Program-made: the position numbers and the translations under genes
Notes under the pieces: generated by a model
What the model was told of the DNA's origin: nothing
The model's input: the letters and a program-made list of their open reading frames with translations, nothing else
Database searches by the model: none
In this document: positions 10,050 through 20,322 of the stretch, piece after piece
How positions within the stretch are numbered: the first letter of the stretch is position 1
How the letters are laid out: the number at the start of each line of letters is the position of its first letter
Assembly (NCBI GenBank): GCA_903813345.2
Contig: CAIIXF020000004.1
Span: 30,939,986-31,003,985 of the forward strand
Reading direction: 5' to 3'
Origin: Owenia fusiformis
Lineage: Eukaryota > Annelida > Polychaeta > Sabellida > Oweniidae
DNA length: 64,000 bases

Positions 10050-12737
10050 CTAGGAACCCTTCCTCCAGTTAACATCTATATCGCTTCTCTGCCGAGGCCT
10101 CTGATATCTTCCTCGATAAACTCTAGCCAAAGGCACCTTTACTGGATAAGTACTTGGCATGCCTTCATGACTCGAAGAACTTTGTTTGCTACCTCGGCGT
10201 CCAGGGACTTTGTTCAATCCTCTGTCCCTGCCATGTCTCTGCTCGTGAACCGGATGACTATCTGGTAAATCCAAGGTCCTCCTCTTGGATGCTATCGGTT
10301 GATGAGTTACTTTCCCTGCAGGATTGACTGCTCTTTTTCCAAGAATCCGCTTGTCCTTGGTTTCACTCGGCAGGCTGTTTGACGGTTTGGTAGCTCCGAC
10401 TCCTAACTGAGCAGCACTAGGACTCCCTGGTTCAAAAGTCATGGAACATTTGCCATAGTCCAATATTGCCCTTGAAGCTGCTAAATAGTCACTGCCCAGA
10501 ATTCCTTCGAACTCAATGTCTGCCAAAAATACTTCTAAATTTTGTTTATGATCATCTATGTGTAGGTCAACGTGCATAACACCTGCAACAGCTAAAGGTT
10601 CTCCACCAGCTTGCAAAATGATTCTCTTTTGTGGCTCAAGCTCGGGTCTTATGTCTTCAGGGATCTCTTTGTAGATCTTTAAACTCAAAATACTACTAGC
10701 TGCACCCGAGTCTACAAGGAATTCAACCTTCGTGTCACAAACTTTTCCAGAAGCAACAATCTTCTTAGTATCTCTGGAAGATTTGACATCCTTCCCTTGT
10801 AGCGATTGGAACCTTACTGTTGCAACTTGACTCTGCCTCTCTTTAGCTTCCTTGATTTCTTCTGCACGTTTTCTAGTGTAACAGTCAGCAATAAGATGTC
10901 CGGTTTTGTGACAATAAAAGCACTCCAATCGTTTATAGCCATTTCTTCTGGATTCATTTGACTGGATCTGTTGCTCAAGTAGCTTGATTCTTTTCTCAAA
11001 ATTTTCTCGATCTTTCTCAAAGTTTTTGCGATCTTGTTCCATATTTTTACGTTCTTCTTCTTGTTTGTTGCATAACTCTTCTAACAGCCTAGTGAGGTTC
11101 TTTAATTGGTCTTCCTTTTCTTCCAAAACATTCACATGACTGTATTGAGGCTTCGATCCTTTCCATATTCTTTCTGACTCCAGATAAGACTCTTCTCTTA
11201 GAGCTATCTCAATTGCCTTATCCAATGCAGTGCATTCGTTAACATGTATTGCTCGGCGTATGTCATCCTCTGCAATCGCCTGCTCAAAACTACGCCTTGC
11301 TAATCGGTCCTGTTCTGACCTACTCATCTCAGGATATGCCAATGCTGTCAGTCGCCTGATATCCTGTCCTAAAGTTTGTAATGATTCCTTTGGCTTCCTC
11401 ACTCGCCCAAGTAATTCAGCCTCATATATCTCAGCTTTTCCTTCTGGCCCATATCTCTTCTCCAAGGCTAAAACTAACTGGTCATATGTGTACTCAGCTT
11501 CCATCTCCAACACAATCTGTTGGGCGGTACCTCGTAGACTGGTAGCTAAGTATTCATTTTTCTCTTCTGTGGTCCAGCTGTTAGACTTAGCACATATCTC
11601 AAAGTGAGCTCGGTACTCCTGCCAAGGAGTGGTGCCATTGTAAGTCTCAGGCTTTATACTGTTCCTAGGCTTAGACATCTGACTAAACATCCTCATTAAG
11701 TCCATTGACTCACTGGGGGAATTGGTATGAATTTTTCCACTCTTCTCATTAGCAGAATCGCCACATGGAACTCTAGTCTCAAACTTATGTTCCTCACCAG
11801 GAAACTGTTTCTCGGAATCATTGTTCCTTTGAACATGCCCCTCCCTTGGGCCTGCAACTTCCTGTGCAGCATACTGGCTTTCTGAAGCACAAACATCCTC
11901 TTGTTTACAGTGTATTCTGGTAGGATCTCGCTGGTCTCTACCAGCAGGCTGGTGTGTTGGAGTTGTGTACATTCTGTCTTGTCTCTCCAACTTCCATGGC
12001 CTCCTTTCTGGAGTAGGGAGTTCAGGTGTAAAACAATCTGTGTTCTGCTGAAACTGCCTCATGGGCAAAGGAGGCGACCTTTGTGCTCCCCTTCGAACTC
12101 CACTTGGAGTGACATACATGTCATTATCAATAGCATTCCCTGCATACAAAACACCATTGGACTTGGTCTCTTTACTAGCTGCTTCCGTATTACTCTCTAA
12201 TCTTTCGAGGATCGCCTGCAACTGATCCATATCATCTCTAATTTGTTGTGTACTTCTACTCCCTGTCATTTGCTCTGCTATTCGAGTCATACTATGAGTT
12301 TGTCTTTGTTGGGTCTCTCTAATATCATTCAACTGTGTCTGTCGTGCCTCTGCAATATTCCCAAAAACAGACAACTGATCTCGAAGCTGACCTTCCACCA
12401 TAGTTAACTCTTGTTTCACTATATCCTCTGACTGGCTCTTAGTCAAAGGCGGATCAATCATGGTAGATGTCCTTGGACTCTGTCTTCTCACAGAAGGATT
12501 CATCTTATCCTTACTAAAGGGATTTGCTGGCGTCTCTAGATTGGTCAATCCTCCTCTAGACCAATATCCTGTACCTAAACTACTAGGCAATCCTCTCTCC
12601 ACAGTTTCTCTCATTGGATCCTTAACTCCAGGATTCCTAAATTCCCCAGAATATGTCTTCACATATACAGAAGTCTCCCCTTCAATATCTACATAATCTC
12701 CACGCTTCGGATATGGGAGACTGGGCTCTGGATCCAT
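10050..12737 (-). CDS. Gag-protease polyprotein of the LTR retrotransposon (895 aa)
   Basis: One unbroken frame with an ATG start, 67 bases inside the 5' LTR. Order of parts: a polar N-terminus; a Gln-rich probable coiled coil (about 105-195); a Ty3-type Gag core around 345-515 (ETYNGTTPWQEYRAHFE, then LEKRYGPEGKAEIYEAELLG); a strongly charged coiled coil (about 540-600); a CCHC zinc knuckle CFYCHKTGHLIADC near 606-620; an aspartic protease with the catalytic loop FLVDSGAASS near 670-680 and the partner strand ILGSDY near 745; and a basic, Ser/Arg-rich tail of about 120 residues. Gag packages the RNA into particles and the protease matures it. The frame closes where reverse transcriptase would normally follow. 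The basic tail could be the remnant of a polymerase C-terminus joined by an internal deletion, or a new extension. No frameshifts, consistent with a young or selected copy. Confidence 0.92.
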   Translation of the reverse strand: MDPEPSLPYPKRGDYVDIEGETSVYVKTYSGEFRNPGVKDPMRETVERGLPSSLGTGYWSRGGLTNLETPANPFSKDKMNPSVRRQSPRTSTMIDPPLTKSQSEDIVKQELTMVEGQLRDQLSVFGNIAEARQTQLNDIRETQQRQTHSMTRIAEQMTGSRSTQQIRDDMDQLQAILERLESNTEAASKETKSNGVLYAGNAIDNDMYVTPSGVRRGAQRSPPLPMRQFQQNTDCFTPELPTPERRPWKLERQDRMYTTPTHQPAGRDQRDPTRIHCKQEDVCASESQYAAQEVAGPREGHVQRNNDSEKQFPGEEHKFETRVPCGDSANEKSGKIHTNSPSESMDLMRMFSQMSKPRNSIKPETYNGTTPWQEYRAHFEICAKSNSWTTEEKNEYLATSLRGTAQQIVLEMEAEYTYDQLVLALEKRYGPEGKAEIYEAELLGRVRKPKESLQTLGQDIRRLTALAYPEMSRSEQDRLARRSFEQAIAEDDIRRAIHVNECTALDKAIEIALREESYLESERIWKGSKPQYSHVNVLEEKEDQLKNLTRLLEELCNKQEEERKNMEQDRKNFEKDRENFEKRIKLLEQQIQSNESRRNGYKRLECFYCHKTGHLIADCYTRKRAEEIKEAKERQSQVATVRFQSLQGKDVKSSRDTKKIVASGKVCDTKVEFLVDSGAASSILSLKIYKEIPEDIRPELEPQKRIILQAGGEPLAVAGVMHVDLHIDDHKQNLEVFLADIEFEGILGSDYLAASRAILDYGKCSMTFEPGSPSAAQLGVGATKPSNSLPSETKDKRILGKRAVNPAGKVTHQPIASKRRTLDLPDSHPVHEQRHGRDRGLNKVPGRRGSKQSSSSHEGMPSTYPVKVPLARVYRGRYQRPRQRSDIDVNWRKGS

Positions 12738-12786
12738 CTTGAATCTGTATAATGTACCTCTGGTTTAAATCTTCAGACACAATCAA

Positions 12787-12803
12787 TCCCACCGCTGCCA
12801 CCA
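12787..12803 (-). other. Primer-binding-like site
   Basis: One base inside the 5' LTR the minus strand reads TGGTGGCAGCGGTGGGA. It begins with the TGG complementary to a tRNA 3' CCA end, in the position where reverse transcription is primed. I cannot assign the tRNA with certainty. Confidence 0.6.
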
Positions 12804-13245
12804 GTGTAACAGTTTGGCCTTTTTTGTGGATATGTGGTAGTGTGGCTAATAAAAAAACCACTGTTTAGTAAACGGTGTTTACTTGTGGATTGCACGGCAC
12901 ACGTTAAATGTGCTTTGTCCCTAAAGAAATAAACAAAATATACAATTTTATATATATAATATAAAACAATATATTGTGGCGTTTATAAGCCCAAATAAGA
13001 TGTACATGCAATTTCAAATGTAATGTAAGAATATTACGGTGTTATTATTTCTCTCAAAACTCACAACTCAAAAGTCCATATGAGCTAATAATAATTATCA
13101 CTGATAAAATAATATCCAGAGTCCATATAAATTGAAACTGATGATCACTATATAACACTGTTGTATCCCGAATATTCAAAGTTCATGTATATTGTACCAC
13201 TTGTACGTCTTGTATTGTTATTGTATCTTGAACCTGGAATAGTAA

Positions 13246-15081
13246 TCTCCTGGATCCTCTTCTATGTAGTGTAGTATGATTCAAGTTTGATGATGTGAAA
13301 TCATCCAAGTCAAACTATCAGCTCTCCTGGATCCTCCTCACTGTGTTGTAGTATAATTCAACTTTGATTATGTAAAATAATCTAAGTCAAACTATCAAGT
13401 CTGGAAACGACTATCTCCTGAATCCTCCTCAATGTGTTGTAGTATAATTCAACTTTGACTATGTAAAATAATCTAAGTCAAATTATCAAGTCTGGAAACG
13501 ACTATCTCCTGGATCCTCCTCAATGTGTTGTAGTATAATTCAACTTTGATTATGTGAAATAATCTAAGTCAAACTATCGCTCTGTAAACGGCTATCTCCT
13601 GGATCCTCCTCACTGTGTTGTAGTATAATTCAACTTTGATTATGCGAAATAATCTAAGTCAAACTATCGGCTCTGTAAATGGCTATCTCCTGGATCCTCC
13701 TCAATGTGTTGTAGTATAATTCGACTTTGACTATGTAAAATAATCCAAGTCAAATTATCAAGTCTGGAAACGACTATCTCCTGGATCCTCCTCAATGTGT
13801 TGTAGTATAATTCAACTTTGATTATGTGAAATAATCTAAGTCAAATTATCAAGTCTGGAAACGACTATCTCCTGGATCCTCCTCAATGTGTTGTAGTATA
13901 ATTCAACTTTGATTATGTGAAATAATCTAAGTCAAACTATCAAGTCTGGAAACGACTATCTCCTGGATCCTCCTCAATGTGTTATAGTATAATTCAACTT
14001 TGATTATGTGAAATAATCTAAGTCAAACTATCAAGTCTGGAAACGACTATCTCCTGGATCCTCCTCAATGTGTTGTAGTATAATTCAACTTTGATTATGT
14101 GAAATAATCTAAGTCAAATTATAAAGTCTGGAAACGACTATCTCCTGGATCCTCCTCTATGTGTTGTAGTATAATTCGACTTTGACTATGTAAAATAATC
14201 TAAGTCAAATTATCAAGTCTGGAAACGACTATCTCCTGGATCCTCCTCTATGTGTTGTAGTATAATTCAACTTTGATTATGTGAAATAATCCAAGTCAAA
14301 TTATAAAGTCTGGAAACGACTATCTCCTGGATCCTCCTCTATGTGTTGTAGTATAATTCGACTTTGACTATGTAAAATAATCTAAGTCAAATTATCAAGT
14401 CTGGAAACGATTATCTCCTGGATCCTCCTCTATGTGTTGTAGTATAATTCAACTTTGATTATGTGAAATAATCTAAGTCAAATTATAAAGTCTGGAAACG
14501 ACTATCTCCTGGATCCTCCTCTATGTGTTGTAGTATAATTCGACTTTGACTATGTAAAATAATCTAAGTCAAATTATCAAGTCTGGAAACGACTATCTCC
14601 TGGATCCTCCTCAATGTGTTGTAGTATAATTCGACTTTGACTATGTAAAATAATCTAAGTCAAATTATCAAGTCTGGAAACGACTATCTCCTGGATCCTC
14701 CTCAATGTGTTGTAGTATAATTCAACTTTGACTATGTAAAATAATCTAAGTCAAATTATCAAGTCTGGAAACGACTATCTCCTGGATCCTCCTCTATGTG
14801 TTGTAGTATAATTCAACTTTGATTATGTGAAATAATCTAAGTCAAACTATTGCTCTGTAAACGGCTATCTCCTGGATCCTCCTCAATGTGTTGTAGTATA
14901 ATTCGACTTTGACTATGTAAAATAATCCAAGTCAAATTATCAAGTCTGTAAACGGCTATCTCCTGGATCCTCCTCAATGTGCTGTAGTATAATTCGACTT
15001 TGACTATGTAAAATAATCTAAGTCAAACTATCGACTCTGTAATGGCTATCTCCTGGATCCTCCTCACTGTGTTGTAGGATA
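13246..15081. repeat. 91-bp minisatellite inside the 5' LTR, about 20 units
   Basis: Same array as at 6740-8575, with the same order of unit variants. In this LTR it would lie in the long untranslated leader of the element RNA. Confidence 0.9.
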
Positions 15082-15823
15082 ATCACTAAATCACTAAAGT
15101 CAAACTATCACAATTGACAGTTTAAGAACGTCTTATATGGCATCAACTGCTAAGTACACAAACTTCCTTCACAATTAAGTAATCAGTCTACCTACAAATA
15201 TAGCATGCGAACAACAGCATAGGCAAAAATATTACAAGTCAAAATATGTGCCCTTGAAAATAACTAAGTTCAGTTAATGTTGAGTTATACTGATATTGAA
15301 ATATTCTAAGTTCAATATTTATTCTCCAAAAAAAAACAAAGTCCAAAATAATGTTTCTCCAAATATTGACTAAGTTCAATAATTTCTATCTCAAAAATAC
15401 GCAAAGTCCAATTTCATGTGTTCATGAAATTGAACTGACAGAGCTCAGAAATATAGGCTTGATGCCGCCTCCAAACACGGTACTGAATATTCCCTCTTGA
15501 GGTATCCTCTACACAAATACACGGGTAGATGGCCAAGTTATCATCTACAGAATCACGGTGTAGCAGTCTTCCCTCTCAGGTATCCTTCATCACAAGTAGA
15601 TGTCCAAGTTATCATCCACTGAACTAAAGTGCAGCTATGTATCTCCTATCTGCCTCGAGAAATATTCAAAGTCCCAACAACTTTCTACTGAAAGTTGTCA
15701 AAGTCCAAAAATATTTCCTTGAAAAACGACTAAGTCCAACTTCACATAAAAATATGAAATTGAACGGAGCTCTGTCCCGAACGAAAGCTAGCTGTGATCT
15801 GCCGAGTTTACATCGGCGAAATA

Positions 15824-15846
15824 CTTATATAGGCCTGGTGACGTCA
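15824..15846 (-). promoter_or_regulatory. LTR core promoter: TATA box with CRE site
   Basis: On the minus strand the sequence reads TGACGTCA (15839-15846), a consensus cAMP-response/ATF site, then TATATAAG (15824-15831) 7 bp further on. The same pair is in the other LTR at 9318-9340. Position, orientation relative to Gag and the classic spacing make this the likely U3 promoter; transcription would start near 15795. Function is inferred. Confidence 0.6.
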
Positions 15847-16600
15847 TCACTTTTCGAACAAGATTTCAAAGTTGAATAACAAGTTATTGACGCCATATCC
15901 CGCTTTAATATTACGCATACAACAAGATTTTAATATTGACTCAAGAAATATAACAGTAATTGATCGCTACTTACTCTAGTTTTACTTCGGTTTGATAGAA
16001 TCAAAAGCAGGAAGTAAAATAATAAAGCTGCCATGTTAGACTACCCATCAACTACAAATTAGACTGCCAGATAAGACTGCCCGATCAACATAAACAAAAT
16101 CTTAATTGGATAACAGGAAAACGCTATTTCACCACTGTAACTACAACTAAAGTACTGCAAACGATACTACTATTTAAGATCATAATGATCTCAAGTGTAA
16201 TAAATGTACAATAACGAGTACACAGCACTAAATCAAAAATCAAAAATTCAAAATTTTGTTACACTATGTTCATTTTTTCTTTTGAGGACCACTGGCGATA
16301 TTCACCACGTTTGTACATTTTTGTGAGATCATCCTTTACATTTTACACCTCAATCGATCCTGCTACTTTTCCCTGAGTATAAATGAGTGACTGACCAGTT
16401 CTGAGCCAATTTATGAGAGACATTTTTTCATATTTTTGGAAAAAATAAACCGGAAGTGACCTAAATACACTGGACGAAATACCCTAGATGATTCCCGGGG
16501 ATTTATTCTAAATTTTGGCGGAGATTTATATTGGCGAATTTTTCAATTTCGCCAAATTCGCCAAATTAAAGCGGGCGCCAAATTAACCCAATCTACAGTA

Positions 16601-19471
16601 AACAAGACAATTGGACAAATAGAGTATCTTATGCATTTCTAGGGGTTAGGTATAGTAGAGTGATAAAGGGACCTACTATTTTCTTTTATAACCTTATTTG
16701 TCAGGGAGGAAAGAAATTCCCGAGGAACAGAAATCTTATTCCTCATAAAATCCCGGGGAGGCTTCATACATAAAGAAAACCCCGTGGACAACGTAACAGA
16801 AGTCATTCGACATGAAGTATAGTCATATTTAAAGTATTGTTCTGACCATTACCTGTCATAAGAAAGAATCTTTGAAGAGGGAGACATATATTTAGATATT
16901 CCAAATGGATGCCAGTTATGATGCATACGGATGTAAAGATAAAGTATGAAATAAAGCATTACTTTTATAATAAGGCATCTTTAGATTATGAACAATATTG
17001 GTTCCTATGGCAACGAACTGTTGGACTTGCCCCAATGTTCTGTTGTGTAAATGTAAAGGAGAATTCGATGGGATGCTGTACGAGATTTACAAATATCCTA
17101 TAGCCAATCTCCCTAAATCGTTGCCATGGTAAATGAGTGGACAGTAACAAGCTCAAGTATAAGATGCAAACGGAAAGAACACGAATACAAGCTACGATTA
17201 TTTATATCAAGGCAATAACATACAAAATGTCACAACCTTCCATTTGTTACAGACGCTGACCGCCTAACACCGTCCACAAAAAGTTGCAGACAATTATGAT
17301 ATGTCATCGCTTCTGGTGTTGACATGATATTTTTCTTTGGTGGAGACAAAATATTGGATTCATATTTCTCTTCTACAAATAATTTCTACACAACCAGTAT
17401 TCCATTTGTATAAGAACATTTTATTAGACAAAATAAAAAGTTTTCACATGTTTTGTTGTTTGGAGATCAATACATTCATCATTTGGATCAATCAATTTAA
17501 TTCTAACACCCCCTACACTGTAATACTGATCTCATCACACAATTTTCAATAATCACAAAATACATTTGGTTCATCTGAACGAATATAAAACTGGGGTGCT
17601 TACAGGTGTACAATTAAAGATTCATACCCCTTGAGGGGTAGTTACTGGGGTAGAATCAGGGGTTAAATCAATGCTTCAAGCCCCTTTATGAGGTGATACT
17701 AGTTTGACCACCAGAGACCTACTCAGAAAAATTGCAATTCTTTCAAATGATTTTTGAAATAAACCCCAAATGGCTGGAGTATATGTTAGATAAAAATTGC
17801 AAATAAAATATGAGTACCTCTTTAAGTCATCATATAAAGTGTTTATAAAGTACACATGCATATTGAGAATTTTTATGTTATTTTCATGATAATGACCATA
17901 TTTACATAATATAATAGCATAAAAACAAAAATATTTAGCTTAAATGTTGAAATTTCCACAATTTTAGCAGGTGTTGGGCCGGGAACTACCTTAATCCCTT
18001 AAATCGAGTGGAGTTTTAACACTCTGCACAACAGCAAAGACCTTTTTAATAATAAACATTTCCTCACTGAGCTAAACATAAAACATTTGTACATCTGAAA
18101 AAAATGACCTTCAAACTTTTAGGATTGATAAAATATGATACAAGGGATGTCAAAAATGTTTTGAAACTAGGAACTTTCGGAAAACCCTCATAATACCCCA
18201 ATCAAATAATATTAAGAACTATTTTGCGCTTGAGATACATTTCAAAAATATACAATTGAGAAATTCACACATTTCAGGTTTACATATAATGAACATTTTT
18301 ACATTACATACAGACTACAACTGGCCATTAAAGTTCCAACCAGAGATTGAAACAAACATTTTTAGTCTCAACATGTTTTCACCTATATTATCCCACACCG
18401 AGTTTGCCAAATCTTTTGAGTCATGTGAAATAGGTACCATAATTGGTGAATTAAAATTAACACGCAGCTTACAATTAAAACCATTTATATGAACTATAGA
18501 TGAACCCCAAACATTGAATTCTCACATCCCCCAATATGCTGCACTATTATAAAGTATCCCCACTGCTCCAAATGAGTTACATATACAGATCTACACCCAC
18601 CATCCATCCAGAGCTGCAACTCAATAATATGTAACTTCTGCGTAGATAACTAAGTTTCATATGTGAAAATACATAAAATAGCTCGGGCCAAATATCAACA
18701 TTTTAAGTATGAAACAATAGTTACCTGTTACAAGTAAATCAACAGCAAAAAATACATTCAGATTTACAGGGGGTATCACACAATCCATAATATACGTGAT
18801 CCATAATATACGTGATCCATAATATACAAGATCCAAAATATGCGTGATCCATAATATATGTGATCCACAATATACCTGATCCATTATATTAACATGAACA
18901 GAGAAACATAGTACAAATATTACAGACTAGATATTAGAATATGTGTGACAACTCAATTCTTAAACATTACCTCAAAAACATTGATCTAAACAAAAGGTCA
19001 AGTTTATAAGCGACAATTTCCCATAAACATGAATTCCTCACTAGGCTATATAATATTAAATTTTCCCCCACCCAATTTTTTACTAAAATTGCAGATACAA
19101 AATCGTCAATGGAGAAAACATGATAGGGCATTGAAAGATGTGTCACTTCCCCCTCTTTCCTTAACATGACTCCCTTCTCTTGCCTTTCAAACTAATATAA
19201 TGTATTTGGTTTAGCTCCAAATCGATTGCCATATTTTGGTTTGAGATTATTGAGAAAAGTAGCTTTTTGTGAATATCCAGGCATTGAATATGGATTTTGT
19301 TCTTTACATGTGTTTTTTCTCATTAATACACTGTCATGAGATATTCTCATCAGAGATGAAGTTTATAAGTCCTACATTGTGTCTGCATGATGGAAAGTAC
19401 CATTGTATGATGGAAAATTCCAGCTTAATAACATCACTTAAATTGCTGACACAACGCTGGCTTGAATGGCA
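16601..19471. other. Intergenic or 3' untranslated region, no coding gene recognised
   Basis: AT-rich sequence without supported coding exons. Part may be the long 3' untranslated exon of the CIRBP-like gene, whose candidate acceptor lies at 19472-19475. It contains the small 18-bp array at 18783-18885. Confidence 0.4.
18783..18885. repeat. 18-bp minisatellite, about 6 units
   Basis: Tandem copies of the 18-mer ATCCATAATATACGTGAT with substitutions. No gene association seen. Confidence 0.85.
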
Positions 19472-20311
19472 CCTGCAAATAAACAAATAAAAATCAAAGT
19501 TAAAAAATGTGGACAAAGGAAAAGGAACAAATGAAAGGCAATTAAATATCATTACAAAATTGTTGCGTAAGTGAAGTAATGTATTACAAATGTCAAGCAA
19601 TTCATTACAGATGTCAAGAAATATATTACAGATGTCAAGTGCAGAAAAGGATCGATTTATGAAAAATTTTCAAAAAATTTTCAATTTAGAAATCATGAAT
19701 CTATTCTGGTTTCTTTGGTTCACCAAAAATGGTTGGGTTCCCATGGGCATTCCCAGCAGGATGGTGTTTGTTGGGTGCGACCAACACCCCCCCCCCACAC
19801 ACACACCCCTTATTGACCAAAATCCCTGGGAATCAAGTTAATGGTGCTAAGGAGAATGAGATTCGGAGGATAGAAGAGCTATGAGCTCTGAAGAATGAGG
19901 TAGAGTAACTAGGCATCAAGTGTAAGCAATTATGACAGAGACTTTTTGATAAGATGTAAATGCAACCCCTAGGAAAAATCCTACAAACACCCCTCAGGAT
20001 TTTGGGTTTGCATCACTGCAAGCAAAGCACGTCTCAAAAACCCCTAAAATTTTTTAACAACATTGTATATGGTGCATTCCAAACTTTATTTTGTTAGTGA
20101 TTTATCAACAAATTTTACAACATTGCTTTTGTTCTTTTTTTGCAACCCCTCTGGCTAAGCACATGCCCCTTGTCCATAGATCACTGACAAAGTCTAATAA
20201 AACTAATAAACCATACTTTTAATATCCTGACTTTAAATATGTGAACATATCATGCTTTAAAATCATGATTAAAAGCCTGCCTCGTGCTTAAAAAACAAAA
20301 AATACTCTTAC

Positions 20312-20322
20312 CAAGCAATGAC
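20312..20322 (-). other. Start of 3' UTR with a splice donor just after the stop
   Basis: Eleven bases after the stop codon of the CIRBP-like gene the minus strand shows CTTG then GTAAGAG, a good donor. A matching acceptor, a T-rich tract ending TTTGCAG, lies at 19473-19475 and would open a 3' untranslated exon at 19472. The polyadenylation site was not determined. Confidence 0.45.

Larger units (their letters stand above)
6299..16263 (-). mobile_element. Non-autonomous Ty3-like LTR retrotransposon, Gag-protease only
   Basis: Total length 9,965 bp. Two direct repeats of 3,459 bp (6299-9757 and 12805-16263) begin TGTAACA and end TGTTACA and flank a 3,047-bp interior. The target duplication CTAT is seen at 6295-6298 and 16264-16267. 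Transcription is on the minus strand: the Gag-protease frame, primer-binding-like site and polypurine tract all read that way. No reverse transcriptase, RNase H or integrase is present, so movement would need enzymes from another copy. The LTRs show no difference wherever I compared them, homopolymers included, which implies a very recent insertion (or an assembly copy). It resembles in layout the terminal-repeat-with-Gag elements known in plants, here in an animal. Confidence 0.92.
12805..16263 (-). repeat. 5' LTR, 3,459 bp
   Basis: Right copy, exactly 6,506 bp from the left one along its whole length with no indel seen. As the 5' LTR of a minus-strand element it supplies the promoter. If transcription starts near 15795, the RNA has a leader of about 3 kb, including the minisatellite, before the Gag start codon at 12737. 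Confidence 0.92.
6139..16598. mobile_element. TA-flanked MITE (about 490 bp) split by an LTR retrotransposon
   Basis: The terminal inverted repeats match base for base over about 24 bp: CTGTAGATTGGGTTAATTTG from 6139 and its reverse complement ending at 16598, each flanked by TA (6137-6138 and 16599-16600). The inner parts stay rich in the motif TTTGGCG on both sides. Removing the inserted LTR element and its 4-bp target duplication leaves about 491 bp with no coding capacity, as expected for a miniature element mobilised by a TA-specific (Tc1/mariner-type) transposase. A degraded TTTGGCG-rich stretch near 24740 may be a relative. Confidence 0.85.
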
